DNA of 64,000 nt, from positions 201,673-265,672 of the forward strand of contig CAZSLO010000023.1 of assembly GCA_964608025.1 (NCBI GenBank), read 5' to 3'. Source of the DNA: CAZSLO01 sp964608025 (GTDB lineage Bacteria; Chloroflexota; Dehalococcoidia; Lucifugimonadales; CAJWER01). The translations under genes were made by a program, and so were the position numbers. Under the pieces are notes generated by a model that was given only the letters and a program-made list of their open reading frames with translations, made no database searches and had not been told where the DNA came from. Positions 18,062-27,057 of the stretch are shown piece by piece (positions within the stretch are counted from its first letter, which is position 1; each line of letters begins with the position of its first letter).

Positions 18062-19093
18062 GTGACTACTGAAAAAACGAAGGCGCTGGATCTTGCGATC
18101 GGACAAATTGAGCGTCAATTTGGTAGCGGTTCTGTTGTAAGACTGGGAGATTCGGCAGGTCCGGATAGAGTACAGTCTATTTCTACTGGCTCACTCTCAT
18201 TGGATATGGCTCTGGGTGTTGGCGGTATACCGAGGGGACGCGTAGTGGAAGTATTCGGACCGGAATCATCTGGTAAGTCGACGCTTTCATACCACGTGAT
18301 GGCTGAAGCCCAACGGACTGGAGGAGAAGCTGCCTACATTGATGCAGAACATGCCCTTGACCCGTCTTACGCGGTTACCTGTGGCGTCAATACAGACCAT
18401 CTGCTTGTATCCCAACCCGATTCGGCTGAGCAAGGTCTCGAGATATGTGAATATCTTGTTCGCAGTGGTGCTCTTGATATTGTTGTCGTAGACAGCGTGG
18501 CGGCTTTGGTGCCACGGTCTGAACTTGAAGGTGATATGGGAGATGCACATGTTGGTCTCCAGGCTCGATTAATGTCACAGGCCTTGAGAAAACTTACAGC
18601 AGCAATTAGTAGATCCAACACGTCTGTTGTTTTCATTAACCAGATCAGGGAAAAGGTGGGGATATTGTGGGGCAGCCCAGAGACGACTCCGGGTGGCAGG
18701 GCTCTAAAATTCTACAGTTCAGTCCGCATTGATTTGAGGAGGATCGAGTCCATCAAGCAAAGTAACGATATTACGGGTGCGCGGATTCGGGCGAGGATTG
18801 TGAAAAATAAGGTTGCTCCACCCTTCCGGGTTGCAGAGTTCGATATGATGTTCAGTGAAGGCATTAGCAAGGAAGGTGATCTAGTAGATCTGGGTACCGA
18901 GATGGGTATAATAAAGAAAAGCGGCTCTTTCTACTCATTTGGAGATATCCGTCTTGGTCAAGGAAGAGAAAATTCAAAGAATTTCCTTCGTGAGAATACT
19001 GAGATTTCTGATGATATTGAAGGGCTAATTCGGGATATATCAGAATCTGATACTGATGAGACAGCTAGTGGAGTTACAGAATCCAAGAACTAG
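18062..19093 (+). CDS. recA: Recombinase RecA
   Basis: 343 residues from GTG 18062. Walker A is GPESSGKST (66-74), the Walker B/catalytic region is DIVVVDSVAALVP (about 139-151), the MAW-type segment is RALKFYSSVRIDLRR, and loop L2 lies in FINQIREKVG. The C-terminal tail is short and acidic (SDDIEGLIRD.. to the end), as usual for RecA. It polymerises on single-stranded DNA, drives strand exchange and triggers LexA self-cleavage. Monocistronic, with no recX after it. GAGG lies about 11 bases before the GTG. Confidence 0.98.
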   Translation: MTTEKTKALDLAIGQIERQFGSGSVVRLGDSAGPDRVQSISTGSLSLDMALGVGGIPRGRVVEVFGPESSGKSTLSYHVMAEAQRTGGEAAYIDAEHALDPSYAVTCGVNTDHLLVSQPDSAEQGLEICEYLVRSGALDIVVVDSVAALVPRSELEGDMGDAHVGLQARLMSQALRKLTAAISRSNTSVVFINQIREKVGILWGSPETTPGGRALKFYSSVRIDLRRIESIKQSNDITGARIRARIVKNKVAPPFRVAEFDMMFSEGISKEGDLVDLGTEMGIIKKSGSFYSFGDIRLGQGRENSKNFLRENTEISDDIEGLIRDISESDTDETASGVTESKN

Positions 19094-19436
19094 GTACCAA
19101 ATTTACCTGGGAATAGCGTCCCAGCGTGTAAGTGCATACTGCGACTGGAAGCAATTTTGAAATCGTCTGGCCCGACATCTGACGACCCCCCATTACAACA
19201 AATCAATCACAGGGCCCCAGAAGCTGGGGGATATGTTTCAATCCGGAGTATTTATTACAGGACTCCAACTATATCCCCGTATATTTCATATACTGACAAT
19301 GTGTACCGGACTACCCAGCCGATATTTTTTCTGGGGCGATTAATTGATAGCGTCCCTAGTAACTCAGTATCTCGCAATACGGCTCATGATTTATAACATG
19401 AGGATATTTTCATGATGGTGTCTAGGAGGATCGGTG
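19094..19436. other. 343-base intergenic region after recA
   Basis: No convincing gene. One perfect hairpin, CCCCAG-AAG-CTGGGG at 19215-19229, lacks a T tract, so I do not call it a terminator. An open frame at 19157-19396 has a TTG start, no ribosome site and low-complexity Ser/Thr/Tyr-rich content, and I regard it as chance. A strong AGGAGG at 19424-19429 belongs to the next gene. Confidence 0.5.
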
Positions 19437-20708
19437 ATGTCAGGCGTTGAGATAGGTGAATTGTTAATAGCTGGAGTCCTTGTAATCTTGTCAGCTTTTT
19501 TCTCTAGTGCAGAATCAGCTTTTCTTGCGTTGCAAAACACGGCAAGGCTTCGTCACTTGGTTAGCATAGGTTCACAAGGTGCAGTACGAGTTGATGAGAT
19601 GTTGCGGGAACCAGGGCGCCTGCTTTCAACCATATTGCTGGGCAATAACCTAGTGAATATTGGATTTACTGCCCTAGTGACAGCGATTACCTTGTCATTT
19701 ATAAAGGAAGGTACTGGGATCGCTGCTTCTACTGCGGTTGCAACTACTATTCTGTTACTACTGGGCGAAATTGTGCCTAAGACATTGGCAGTACGCAACC
19801 CAGAGCGGGTTGCTTTAATGTTCGCTAGACCTTTGAAAGTGGTCGAACTTATGTTGTTCCCTATAGTAATTATTTTGCAACGTATCAGTGATCTAGCCAC
19901 ATTTGGTGACCGTACACAGGATGCGTCGATTACAGAGGACGAATTGAGAACTCTTATTGATATTGGTGAGGCAGAGGGTCAATTCGATCCGGAAGAGGCC
20001 GAGATGCTGGAAAGCGTGTTCCGATTCGGTGATCGGCAAGTTCGCGAAATGATGACCCCGAGAACCGAGATCATATTCGTTGAACGTGGCACTTCGATGC
20101 AGACATTCCTAGAACTTTATACTGAACATGCCCACACGAGGTTCCCTGTTTACAAAGAATCAACTGACGATGTTGTAGGAATCCTTTCTACCAAAGACAT
20201 ACTAAGGTTAATGTCAGCGGGAAAGATGGATATGAACGGAAATGTGACAGACGTTATAAGAGATGCATACTTTGTCCCAGAGACAAAAAGGATAGCGGAA
20301 TTATTCGAGGAACTTCGTGACTCAGGCAATCAGATGGCCGTTGCTATTGATGAATTTGGTGGTGTAGCAGGACTTGTCACACTAAAGAGATTGTTGGAAG
20401 AAGTGGTGGGTCGCGTGGGAGAGGAAGGGGTAAGGCCTGAAGAAGAATACGAGGCTCTTGGTCGGGATACTTTTCAGATTGACGGTGGTATGAGTGTCGA
20501 TGAAGTGATGGACGAGTTAGATATAGACCTCGGACAAGGTGATTATGAAACAGTTGCAGGCTTCGTGTTGAGTTCACTTGGACATATCCCATCAGAGGGC
20601 GAAGTACTAGAAATGCCAACTATCTCTGTCGAGATCACTAACATGAAGGGCCTAAAAATAGAGGCAGTGAAGCTAATTAAGAAACCCGTGCATGAACCGT
20701 CTGATTGA
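19437..20708 (+). CDS. CNNM/CorC-type transporter with CBS domains (hemolysin family)
   Basis: 423 residues. The N-terminal CNNM (DUF21) membrane domain spans about 1-185 with four hydrophobic segments. A Bateman pair of CBS domains follows (about 205-335, with REMMTPRTEIIFV and DDVVGILSTKDIL), then the C-terminal CorC_HlyC domain (about 345-420, with QIDGGMSVDEVMDEL). These proteins are linked to Mg2+/Co2+ export or resistance. ATG 19437 is 7 bases from AGGAGG; the adjacent GTG 19434 is too close. tilS follows within 40 bases. Confidence 0.9.
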   Translation: MSGVEIGELLIAGVLVILSAFFSSAESAFLALQNTARLRHLVSIGSQGAVRVDEMLREPGRLLSTILLGNNLVNIGFTALVTAITLSFIKEGTGIAASTAVATTILLLLGEIVPKTLAVRNPERVALMFARPLKVVELMLFPIVIILQRISDLATFGDRTQDASITEDELRTLIDIGEAEGQFDPEEAEMLESVFRFGDRQVREMMTPRTEIIFVERGTSMQTFLELYTEHAHTRFPVYKESTDDVVGILSTKDILRLMSAGKMDMNGNVTDVIRDAYFVPETKRIAELFEELRDSGNQMAVAIDEFGGVAGLVTLKRLLEEVVGRVGEEGVRPEEEYEALGRDTFQIDGGMSVDEVMDELDIDLGQGDYETVAGFVLSSLGHIPSEGEVLEMPTISVEITNMKGLKIEAVKLIKKPVHEPSD

Positions 20709-20744
20709 CTTGGCTTGCCCAAGAATAGCGTTATCGAATCAGCT

Positions 20745-22157
20745 ATGACGATTTACAGCCTTGAAGAAACAATATTGCAGGCCGTAAGACGTTGGGGTTT
20801 ATGTCCAGGAGATCTTGTGATAGTTGCGGTGTCTGGTGGCCCCGACTCTCTCGCTCTTATCCACTCGTTGGTACGTTCTAGTCCTAACAGTGGTTTGAGG
20901 CTTCACGTCGCACATCTTGACCATGGGTTGAGAGGTTTTGAGTCTGAGGGAGATGCGCAATTTGTAGTTAACACTTGTGTTGAGCTAGGACTTGATTTTA
21001 CGATTGAAAAGACAGATGTGCGGGAATACCGTAAAACTCACCGACTATCTTTAGAGGATGCTGCACGGCAGCTCCGATATAGGTTTTTAGCGCGCGTTGC
21101 CCGTGAAAATAAGGCCAGGGTCATTGCAACGGGGCATACGTCTGATGATCAGGTTGAAACCGTGTTGATGAATATAATACGGGGTACCGGATTGACCGGC
21201 CTTCGGGGGATCCAGGAATTTTCCAACAGGGAAGTGGACGGGTTTGAGATATCAATAATTCGCCCAATGTTACAGTTGGACAAAAGCGAGACAGAGGGAT
21301 ATTGTGATCAATTAGGATTGGAGCCTAGGTATGATTCGTCGAATGGATCTATTGATCTTCTACGGAACCGTCTACGGCACGATATACTGCCTGCGCTAGA
21401 TAACATCAACCCCTCTGTACGAGAAGCAATTCGCCGTCTTGTTGAGAGTACTGGTCGGGATCTGAGGTACTTGGAGCATGTTGTAGATAAGGTTTGGGAC
21501 GAAGTTGTGGAAGATCACCCTGATCGAATAGATATAGACCGGTCAAGATTTGCCAAATTGGATGTATCTGTTGGGGCTCATTTGTTGAGAAGATCGGTTA
21601 ATGTTGCAAGACATACCTTGTCAGGCCTGACACTTCTACATGTGGATGAAATGCTAGATTTTCTGAAGGGTCCAGCAGGACGAACCTTGTCCTTGCCAGA
21701 TGGACTGACTCTCAGCGTAGGGTATCGCACTGCTACCATTGGGAAAATAGGACAGGATATTTGCAAGTTCCCAGCGCTGGCAGGAGAACATGTTTTAAAA
21801 GTTCCAGGAGAGACTCGAATTGACCGCTGGTTTGTTAAGATCTCTAAGTCTTGTGATGGTTATACAAATACAATAGATGGAATGAACGTCGAGATATCTG
21901 CGCATGCTGCAAATCAAGGATTGAGATTACGGACCAGGTTAAATGGGGATAGATTCCAACCCCTTGGGATGAAGGGTAGTAAGAAGCTTCAAGACTTCAT
22001 GACTGATGGCAAGATTGATCGGTGGTGTAGGAACCGTATACCACTCGTTATAGGGGACTCCGGGATAGTATGGGTGGTTGGTTCACGTATTGCCGAGTGG
22101 GCAAAGCCAAGCCTATCTGCGGAGAGATTATTTTTATCAGCATCGTTGGGTCCCTAG
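20745..22157 (+). CDS. tilS: tRNA(Ile)-lysidine synthase
   Basis: 470 residues. The N-type ATP pyrophosphatase P-loop SGGPDS sits at 30-35, followed by HVAHLDHGLRG (about 60-70) and ATGHTSDDQVETVLMN (about 128-143), the signature of TilS. The C-terminal TilS domain ends in NRIPLVIGDSGIVWVVG. It converts C34 of the CAU-anticodon tRNA(Ile) to lysidine, so it reads AUA as Ile; it is essential in most bacteria. ATG 20745 is chosen; a TTG at 20715 is possible. It overlaps the 3' end of the converging phosphoribosyltransferase gene by 4 bases. Confidence 0.92.
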   Translation: MTIYSLEETILQAVRRWGLCPGDLVIVAVSGGPDSLALIHSLVRSSPNSGLRLHVAHLDHGLRGFESEGDAQFVVNTCVELGLDFTIEKTDVREYRKTHRLSLEDAARQLRYRFLARVARENKARVIATGHTSDDQVETVLMNIIRGTGLTGLRGIQEFSNREVDGFEISIIRPMLQLDKSETEGYCDQLGLEPRYDSSNGSIDLLRNRLRHDILPALDNINPSVREAIRRLVESTGRDLRYLEHVVDKVWDEVVEDHPDRIDIDRSRFAKLDVSVGAHLLRRSVNVARHTLSGLTLLHVDEMLDFLKGPAGRTLSLPDGLTLSVGYRTATIGKIGQDICKFPALAGEHVLKVPGETRIDRWFVKISKSCDGYTNTIDGMNVEISAHAANQGLRLRTRLNGDRFQPLGMKGSKKLQDFMTDGKIDRWCRNRIPLVIGDSGIVWVVGSRIAEWAKPSLSAERLFLSASLGP

Positions 22158-23161
22158 ATTACTCGGTCTAGGCGAGGATTAGTTGTTACCCCCGGAATCC
22201 TGCCTCTTTTTGCGACTGACTTGGTATCAATCTCCTGAATATTGGATGTGAATGGTATAGGTGAGGCAGATGCTATGTAGTAGCCGACACCAAAAGAGTC
22301 TACTGGAGCCTCCTGTTCAATCATTTGACTGATTCTATCGGGAGTAAATCCTCCGGTTACCATGATTTCGACGTGCTTGAAACCAGCTAGATCCAAACGA
22401 GCCCGGATTTCCTTGACCAAATTTGATGTCACTCCTCCCCTCTCGGGTGGTGTGTCTAGTCTTATGCCACGAAGTCTGTCTCGAAGACTCCGCGCTGCGT
22501 TTATGGAATCTTCAGCTTCATCTCGTAGCGTATCAACTAATGCGACTCGTGGAACTTCCTGAGGCATATGCTTGTCGAACGCCTCTATGGCTTGGCCAGC
22601 ATCTCCTATAATCATATTTAGGGCGTGAGGCATGTTGCCTGCTGGTGTCACGCCGGCTAGGCGAGCGCCTTGTATAGTTGAGCACGATACACATCCGCCA
22701 CGGACGCTCGCGTAGTCCATTTCTGACGCGATGTTTGGATGAACATTTCGTGCACCCACGGCAAACACTGGTGTTCCTCCAGTGCCTCCTGCTGCTTCCA
22801 CACATTCATGGGCGGCTGTGGCCCATCCCGTAGACGATGCAAGCATACCTGATAAGGCTGTTTCATAGAGCCCAATAGACCCATATGGTGCCTTGATGCG
22901 CAAGGCCACTTCGTTTGCTTCTATTGCTTCCCCTTCTTCCAGGGCCCAAACTTCGGCCCCCGTTTCAGGCAGGATTTTGCTAAGTAGCATTTTTGTTTCT
23001 TTTATACCGCATAACAATCCCTTTTTTTCGGATGCGAATTCCATAGTTACGACAGGGTTAATGCTTTCGTTACGCAGGATCGTGAGGGTTCGCTGCAGAT
23101 ATACATCCGCGGTATCACCTACTAGGACTGGCCTTCTTATCTCGAATTCACTGTTTACCAT
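22154..23161 (-). CDS. Nicotinate phosphoribosyltransferase (short, archaeal-like type)
   Basis: 335 residues of the NAPRTase/quinolinate phosphoribosyltransferase fold. Features are LLCGIKETKML (about 49-59), the small beta-barrel segment EVWALEEGEAIEANEVALRI, ARNVHPNIASEMDYASVRGG (about 136-155), TPAGNMPHALN (about 174-184) and IMVTGGFTPDRI (about 268-279). It attaches phosphoribose to nicotinate for NAD salvage. The chain is shorter than E. coli PncB (400 aa), like archaeal and Chloroflexi forms. Monocistronic, converging on tilS. Confidence 0.82.
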   Translation of the reverse strand: MVNSEFEIRRPVLVGDTADVYLQRTLTILRNESINPVVTMEFASEKKGLLCGIKETKMLLSKILPETGAEVWALEEGEAIEANEVALRIKAPYGSIGLYETALSGMLASSTGWATAAHECVEAAGGTGGTPVFAVGARNVHPNIASEMDYASVRGGCVSCSTIQGARLAGVTPAGNMPHALNMIIGDAGQAIEAFDKHMPQEVPRVALVDTLRDEAEDSINAARSLRDRLRGIRLDTPPERGGVTSNLVKEIRARLDLAGFKHVEIMVTGGFTPDRISQMIEQEAPVDSFGVGYYIASASPIPFTSNIQEIDTKSVAKRGRIPGVTTNPRLDRVI

Positions 23162-23342
23162 GGTTTATCTCTATAATTAATTGGATACCTTCAAAAGGTT
23201 TAGCCAAACTTGTTGTGGGGGAATTTATAGCCGTCAGTGACAGCTTTCTTATTGGATTTCGTCGGTAATGTTAACGCGCTACCTTTCTAACTGCAATGAT
23301 CTTGCTACTTACTTCAAGGGATACCCGGACGCCCAGATCTCA

Positions 23343-24188
23343 TTAAATTGCTATGAAATCTGGGATAGATTCAAACCCATAATAGGTATCATCTAGTTGG
23401 CTTTCGAGCACCTTAATTATGCGTATTCCAGATGGGTCTGGGCCGAGCGGAACTCCTACAGGCCCGGAGATGATCATCCGGAATCCATCGTCTGAAGAGT
23501 ACTTGTTTTTATGCCAGTGGCCTGAAAACATAGCTTCGACATGATGCTTTTTAAATAGATCTAGGAGTATACGGCGCCTTTTTATTGGTATTACCATTTG
23601 AGAATCTGGATCGTCTCTTGTTTCTCCAAAGAGCGGGTGATGTCCAAATACTATGCATCGTTGCCCATTCTTGGTTGCGCGGCCGAGATCAGTTTTAAGG
23701 AAATCAAGCTGAGCTTCCCATTCTTGAGGAACGTGGGTCGGATCGAATGTTATGCTAGTGTTGATAACTACGAAGTGCATCATCCCTTGATCGAATGAGT
23801 AGTTATCGTATCCAAATCGCTCTCTATATAAATTCAACAATTTGGAGGTAGGGGAATTCCCTACATCACAATTGCCCGCCGCCATATAAATTTTTATATT
23901 TGGATTAAGCGTATTGGTTATTCGTTGTAGTTCATGGAGCTGGCTTAGGTCTTCTGGATCTTGAATCAGGTCTCCAGTAACAATTATGAACTTGGGTTTT
24001 AGCCGATTAGCTGCGGAGATAGCCCTCTCATAACGTTCAGTCTCATAGGCAAATCCTGTACTGATGTCGATCTGAGGTGGGTGGAGTCCTCTCTCATGCA
24101 TCTCTGTTCTTTTCTTGTTGTTGGTTCCGCTTAAAGTGGCCGCCATTCCCAGCTGGGTATCCGACATTTGAATGAAAAAGAAAGACAA
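23343..24188 (-). CDS. Calcineurin-like metallophosphoesterase
   Basis: 281 residues. The binuclear metal site is spelled out as MSDTQLGM (8-15), VTGDLIQDPEDL (about 71-82), AAGNCDVG (about 105-112), FGHHPLF (about 172-178) and SGHWHKN (about 220-226). The first motif has Gln where DxH is usual, a form also seen in CSTP1-like phosphatases. It may act on phosphoproteins or cyclic nucleotides; no localisation signal is present. TTG 24188 follows an AAGGGA ribosome site, and ATG 24167 is the alternative. Divergent from the M16 peptidase. Confidence 0.82.
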   Translation of the reverse strand: MSFFFIQMSDTQLGMAATLSGTNNKKRTEMHERGLHPPQIDISTGFAYETERYERAISAANRLKPKFIIVTGDLIQDPEDLSQLHELQRITNTLNPNIKIYMAAGNCDVGNSPTSKLLNLYRERFGYDNYSFDQGMMHFVVINTSITFDPTHVPQEWEAQLDFLKTDLGRATKNGQRCIVFGHHPLFGETRDDPDSQMVIPIKRRRILLDLFKKHHVEAMFSGHWHKNKYSSDDGFRMIISGPVGVPLGPDPSGIRIIKVLESQLDDTYYGFESIPDFIAI

Positions 24189-24238
24189 TTTTTATTCCCT
24201 TCTCGACAATTATTCAGTTTTCTTGAATATACGGCAAA

Positions 24239-24267
24239 TTGACCGTTTTGGCACTATCCCCTAGAAT
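24239..24267 (+). promoter_or_regulatory. Promoter of the M16 peptidase gene, predicted leaderless
   Basis: TTGACC (24239-24244), a 17-base spacer and TAGAAT (24262-24267). ATG 24275 follows 7 bases later with no Shine-Dalgarno. The TTG that could be mistaken for an upstream start codon at 24239 is the -35 box. Confidence 0.58.
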
Positions 24268-24274
24268 CGCGCCC

Positions 24275-25558
24275 ATGTATTCGTCTACTGATACTTCTTT
24301 TGAAAGAACGGTTCTTAGCAATGGTATGCGGATCGTTACAAGCACGATGCCATATACTCGTGCGGTCTCTGTCAGTATCTATGTAGGGGTCGGGTCCCGT
24401 TATGAATCAGATGAACAAGCAGGGATCTCCCATGTACTAGAGCATCTTGTTTTCAAGGGCACCGAGTCACGTCCTAGCCCGTTAGATATTAGTGGTGGTA
24501 TAGAGGGATTAGGCGGTGTTCTCAATGCTGGTACCGAGCAGGAACTGACAGTTTACTGGTGCAAAGTTGCCGCTACATATCTCGAGGAGTCGCTCGATTT
24601 ACTTTTGGATATGGTTCGCAACTCCGTTTATGACCCAGATGAAATCGAACGTGAACTTAAGGTTGTGATTGAAGAACAGAATATGGTTAACGACCAGCCA
24701 TCCAGTAAAGTTGAACAGTTAATCGATGGGATTCTATGGCCAGACCACCCTTTGGGACGGGATATTGGCGGAACTCATGAATCAGTTTCGAAAATGACAC
24801 GAGAAATGATTTTGGAACATGCTGAACGGTATTATTTTCCTGGAAACATCGTGGTAAGTGTTGCTGGGAATGTTGTTCATGAGAATGTTGTTAGCGTTGT
24901 GTCGTCGTTGACTAATGGTTGGTTATCACACACGATTCCTGATTGGACTAGATTTGACAGGGAGAGCCACACGCCGGAAATTCAGATAGAGTACCGGAAG
25001 ACTGAACAGTCTCATCTAGCTATAGCCTTGCCAGGGCTCCCTATAGATCACCCAGATCGTTATGCTGCAGACTTATTGAGCGTTGTGCTTGGGGAAGGGA
25101 TGAGTAGTCGCCTATTTGTGGAGGTACGAGAGAAGCAGGGTTTGGCATATGAAATAAATAGCAGTAACATTCATTTTATGGATTGTGGGGCATTACTGAT
25201 AATAGCGGGCGTGGATCCAAAAAATGTTCAGAGGGCTGTTTCTACCATATTAAATGAGGTCAGCTCTCTCAGGTATCAATTGCCTGAACAGGAGCTCGAT
25301 AAGGCAAAACGAATGAGCACTGGAATCATGGCTTTACGCATGGAGGATACGCGGGCAGTATCGGCATGGATGGGAACCCAGGAACTACTACTGAACAGGA
25401 TCCTTGAGTTTGAAGAGGTGGTTAACAGTGTCTATAAAGTGACGATCGACGATATACACCGTGTGGCTAATGACCTGCTGAAAACCGACCGACTGAAAAT
25501 GGCCGTGGTGGGTCCTCATCGTGGAAGTGCACGCTTACTGCAAGTTTTGAGGTTATGA
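24275..25558 (+). CDS. M16 family zinc peptidase (mitochondrial processing peptidase-like)
   Basis: 427 residues, the single-unit bacterial PMPB-like form. The inverted zinc motif is HVLEH within ISHVLEHLVFKGT (about 51-63), with the distal glutamate in ELKVVIEEQNM. The C-terminal inactive M16 domain carries the R/Y pair region GMSSRLFVEVREKQGLAY (about 273-290). These enzymes degrade peptides or process signal or transit-like peptides. The start is fixed by the promoter overlapping the alternative TTG. Monocistronic, converging with the carboxymuconolactone decarboxylase-like gene. Confidence 0.9.
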   Translation: MYSSTDTSFERTVLSNGMRIVTSTMPYTRAVSVSIYVGVGSRYESDEQAGISHVLEHLVFKGTESRPSPLDISGGIEGLGGVLNAGTEQELTVYWCKVAATYLEESLDLLLDMVRNSVYDPDEIERELKVVIEEQNMVNDQPSSKVEQLIDGILWPDHPLGRDIGGTHESVSKMTREMILEHAERYYFPGNIVVSVAGNVVHENVVSVVSSLTNGWLSHTIPDWTRFDRESHTPEIQIEYRKTEQSHLAIALPGLPIDHPDRYAADLLSVVLGEGMSSRLFVEVREKQGLAYEINSSNIHFMDCGALLIIAGVDPKNVQRAVSTILNEVSSLRYQLPEQELDKAKRMSTGIMALRMEDTRAVSAWMGTQELLLNRILEFEEVVNSVYKVTIDDIHRVANDLLKTDRLKMAVVGPHRGSARLLQVLRL

Positions 25559-25589
25559 CTTGTCCGTTTGCCTCAATAAATGCTGGAAG

Positions 25590-26141
25590 CTAAATGTTTG
25601 GCAAGTTAGCTTTTGTGCCATCATCTAGTTCTACGTCAAAAACTGTCAAGATTTTTCCTAGCATCGAATAATATCCCACCAGAATGATCAGGTCGATCGT
25701 CTGTGCAGTCCCAATCAGATGGATTATTGCTTGAAAGGTGGCATCTCGAAGAGATCCTTCATGTACGAGTTCCTTGGCTGCCTGTACAAACACCCCTTCT
25801 TTTGGAGGGAGGCCCATTGGAGCCTTCCCAGACCGGATTGCCTCGATAACTTCTTTTCGTACCCCAGATTCCAGAGCAACGGGTTCGTGATGAGCCCACT
25901 CATACGGAACATTCATCTCCCGGGCTGTTGCAAGTATTGTGGTTTCCCTAATCGCAGGATCTAATGGTGATTTGTATCGGATATAAGCACCGACATTGGC
26001 CACAGCCTCTGCGGCATCCACACTATTTAAAAGGGTCTTAAAAACGTTCAATACGCTGCCACGTGTGCCCGAAATAGCATCGTATATGTATTGTTTTTCG
26101 ACTGGGATCTCCTCTCGTGTTATTAGTGGAATCTTAGACAT
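25590..26141 (-). CDS. Carboxymuconolactone decarboxylase family protein
   Basis: 183 residues, all-helical AhpD/CMD fold. The core VGAYIRYKSPLDPAIRETTILATAREMNVPYEWAHH contains the Glu/His pair of gamma-CMD (YEWAHHE, about 78-84), and the peroxidatic CxxC of AhpD is absent. That points to a decarboxylase or isomerase-like role on small carboxylates rather than peroxide reduction. An AGAGG ribosome site precedes the ATG. It is the likely second gene after the RidA-like gene on the same strand, but the 150-base gap leaves this open. Confidence 0.82.
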   Translation of the reverse strand: MSKIPLITREEIPVEKQYIYDAISGTRGSVLNVFKTLLNSVDAAEAVANVGAYIRYKSPLDPAIRETTILATAREMNVPYEWAHHEPVALESGVRKEVIEAIRSGKAPMGLPPKEGVFVQAAKELVHEGSLRDATFQAIIHLIGTAQTIDLIILVGYYSMLGKILTVFDVELDDGTKANLPNI

Positions 26142-26294
26142 TGATTTCCTCTGGCCTTGAAATTTTGGGCATCGAATTTCGGACTAGGTAAACCGATTGA
26201 ATCTTGATATCTGTGTCACCTATTCTGTGTTAATAGAGTTCGTCATTTGAGCGAGTAGCCTTTTCGAGGATAATTTTTAGTACACGGTTAAAGA

Positions 26295-26957
26295 CTAATT
26301 GTTGCGGTTATCCTTAATTTTGTCGAACATAATTGGAGGGAGAGGGAAAACCCAACCACGATTAACTATGATTTCGGTTGACAGAGTTGCTGGGATTGCC
26401 ACGATGATTTCAGGTTCTACAGAGAATGAGCCGCCAAATCCACCAATTGCACTTCGTGTATGCACACCAGCGAAACCGCCCGGATCAATCCCATTATCCG
26501 CGTAATCACTCATGCCTCCGCCAAATACCGATTGCCAACGAAACGAGAATCCGTTGGTTACAGGTGGCCCTACATTGGATGCATTCCCAGCTGGAGAAAC
26601 TACCATTCCTAGTGCCTTGACAGTATAAAGCAGGTCATTGAGGTCACCCTTGCCATCGCAATTTAGGGCCCAGTGAAGGCGCTTTATCATCTCATCCGCT
26701 GCATCTTGGGCGCCCTGGCGACCATGTTCAATAGTCTCGGGATTGTCTGTCATCGGTTCTGTTCCTGCTGTATAGCCAGAAAGGTAGACTAGGCCACTCT
26801 CGTGAAATACAACGTTGGCAATGCCTTGGCCCGATAGTGATGTAACGTTTTCCTCAAATGTTCCGAGATCAATTCCTAGTTCGTTGATCCGATCATATAC
26901 GTCGAAACTTCTCCTTAGTTCGTCTGGAATAGAAGCTGCATCATAATGGTATCCCAT
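26295..26957 (-). CDS. RidA (YjgF/YER057c/UK114)-like protein, enlarged
   Basis: 220 residues from ATG 26957, which follows GAGG by 7 bases. The middle reads VYLSGYTAGTEP, QGAQDAADEMIKRL and DLNDLLYTVKALGMV, the strand-helix-strand order of RidA-type trimeric proteins. RidA itself is about 130 residues; here the region between core strands carries a Gly-rich insertion (about 135-185, including FGGGMSDYADNG and IGGFGGSFS) before the last strand EIIVAIPATLS. Canonical RidA hydrolyses reactive enamines/imines. The catalytic arginine is not evident, so the activity is uncertain. Confidence 0.58.
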   Translation of the reverse strand: MGYHYDAASIPDELRRSFDVYDRINELGIDLGTFEENVTSLSGQGIANVVFHESGLVYLSGYTAGTEPMTDNPETIEHGRQGAQDAADEMIKRLHWALNCDGKGDLNDLLYTVKALGMVVSPAGNASNVGPPVTNGFSFRWQSVFGGGMSDYADNGIDPGGFAGVHTRSAIGGFGGSFSVEPEIIVAIPATLSTEIIVNRGWVFPLPPIMFDKIKDNRNN

Positions 26958-27022
26958 GCTATGTCCTCGTTTGAATTCTCTGATATTAATAGTTGAACGG
27001 AGATCGAATGTTACCAGAAAGG

Positions 27023-27051
27023 TGTTACTTGACCAATGCTCGGGGTATGAT
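27023..27051 (+). promoter_or_regulatory. Candidate promoter, predicted leaderless
   Basis: A TATGAT box (27046-27051) ends 6 bases before ATG 27058; the -35 (TGTTAC, 17-base spacing) is weak. No Shine-Dalgarno precedes the ATG. Confidence 0.38.
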
Positions 27052-27057
27052 GCGACT

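Noticed and set aside
19215..19229. CCCCAG-AAG-CTGGGG hairpin as recA terminator
   Set aside because: No T tract follows on the plus strand and it is about 120 bases beyond the stop; recorded only as a hairpin.
19157..19396. 79-aa open frame after recA
   Set aside because: TTG start without ribosome site, low-complexity Ser/Thr/Tyr content and no recognisable motif; more likely chance.
24239..24241. TTG as start codon of the M16 peptidase
   Set aside because: The TTG is part of the -35 box TTGACC, with a 17-base spacer to TAGAAT; transcription should begin after it, so ATG 24275 is preferred.
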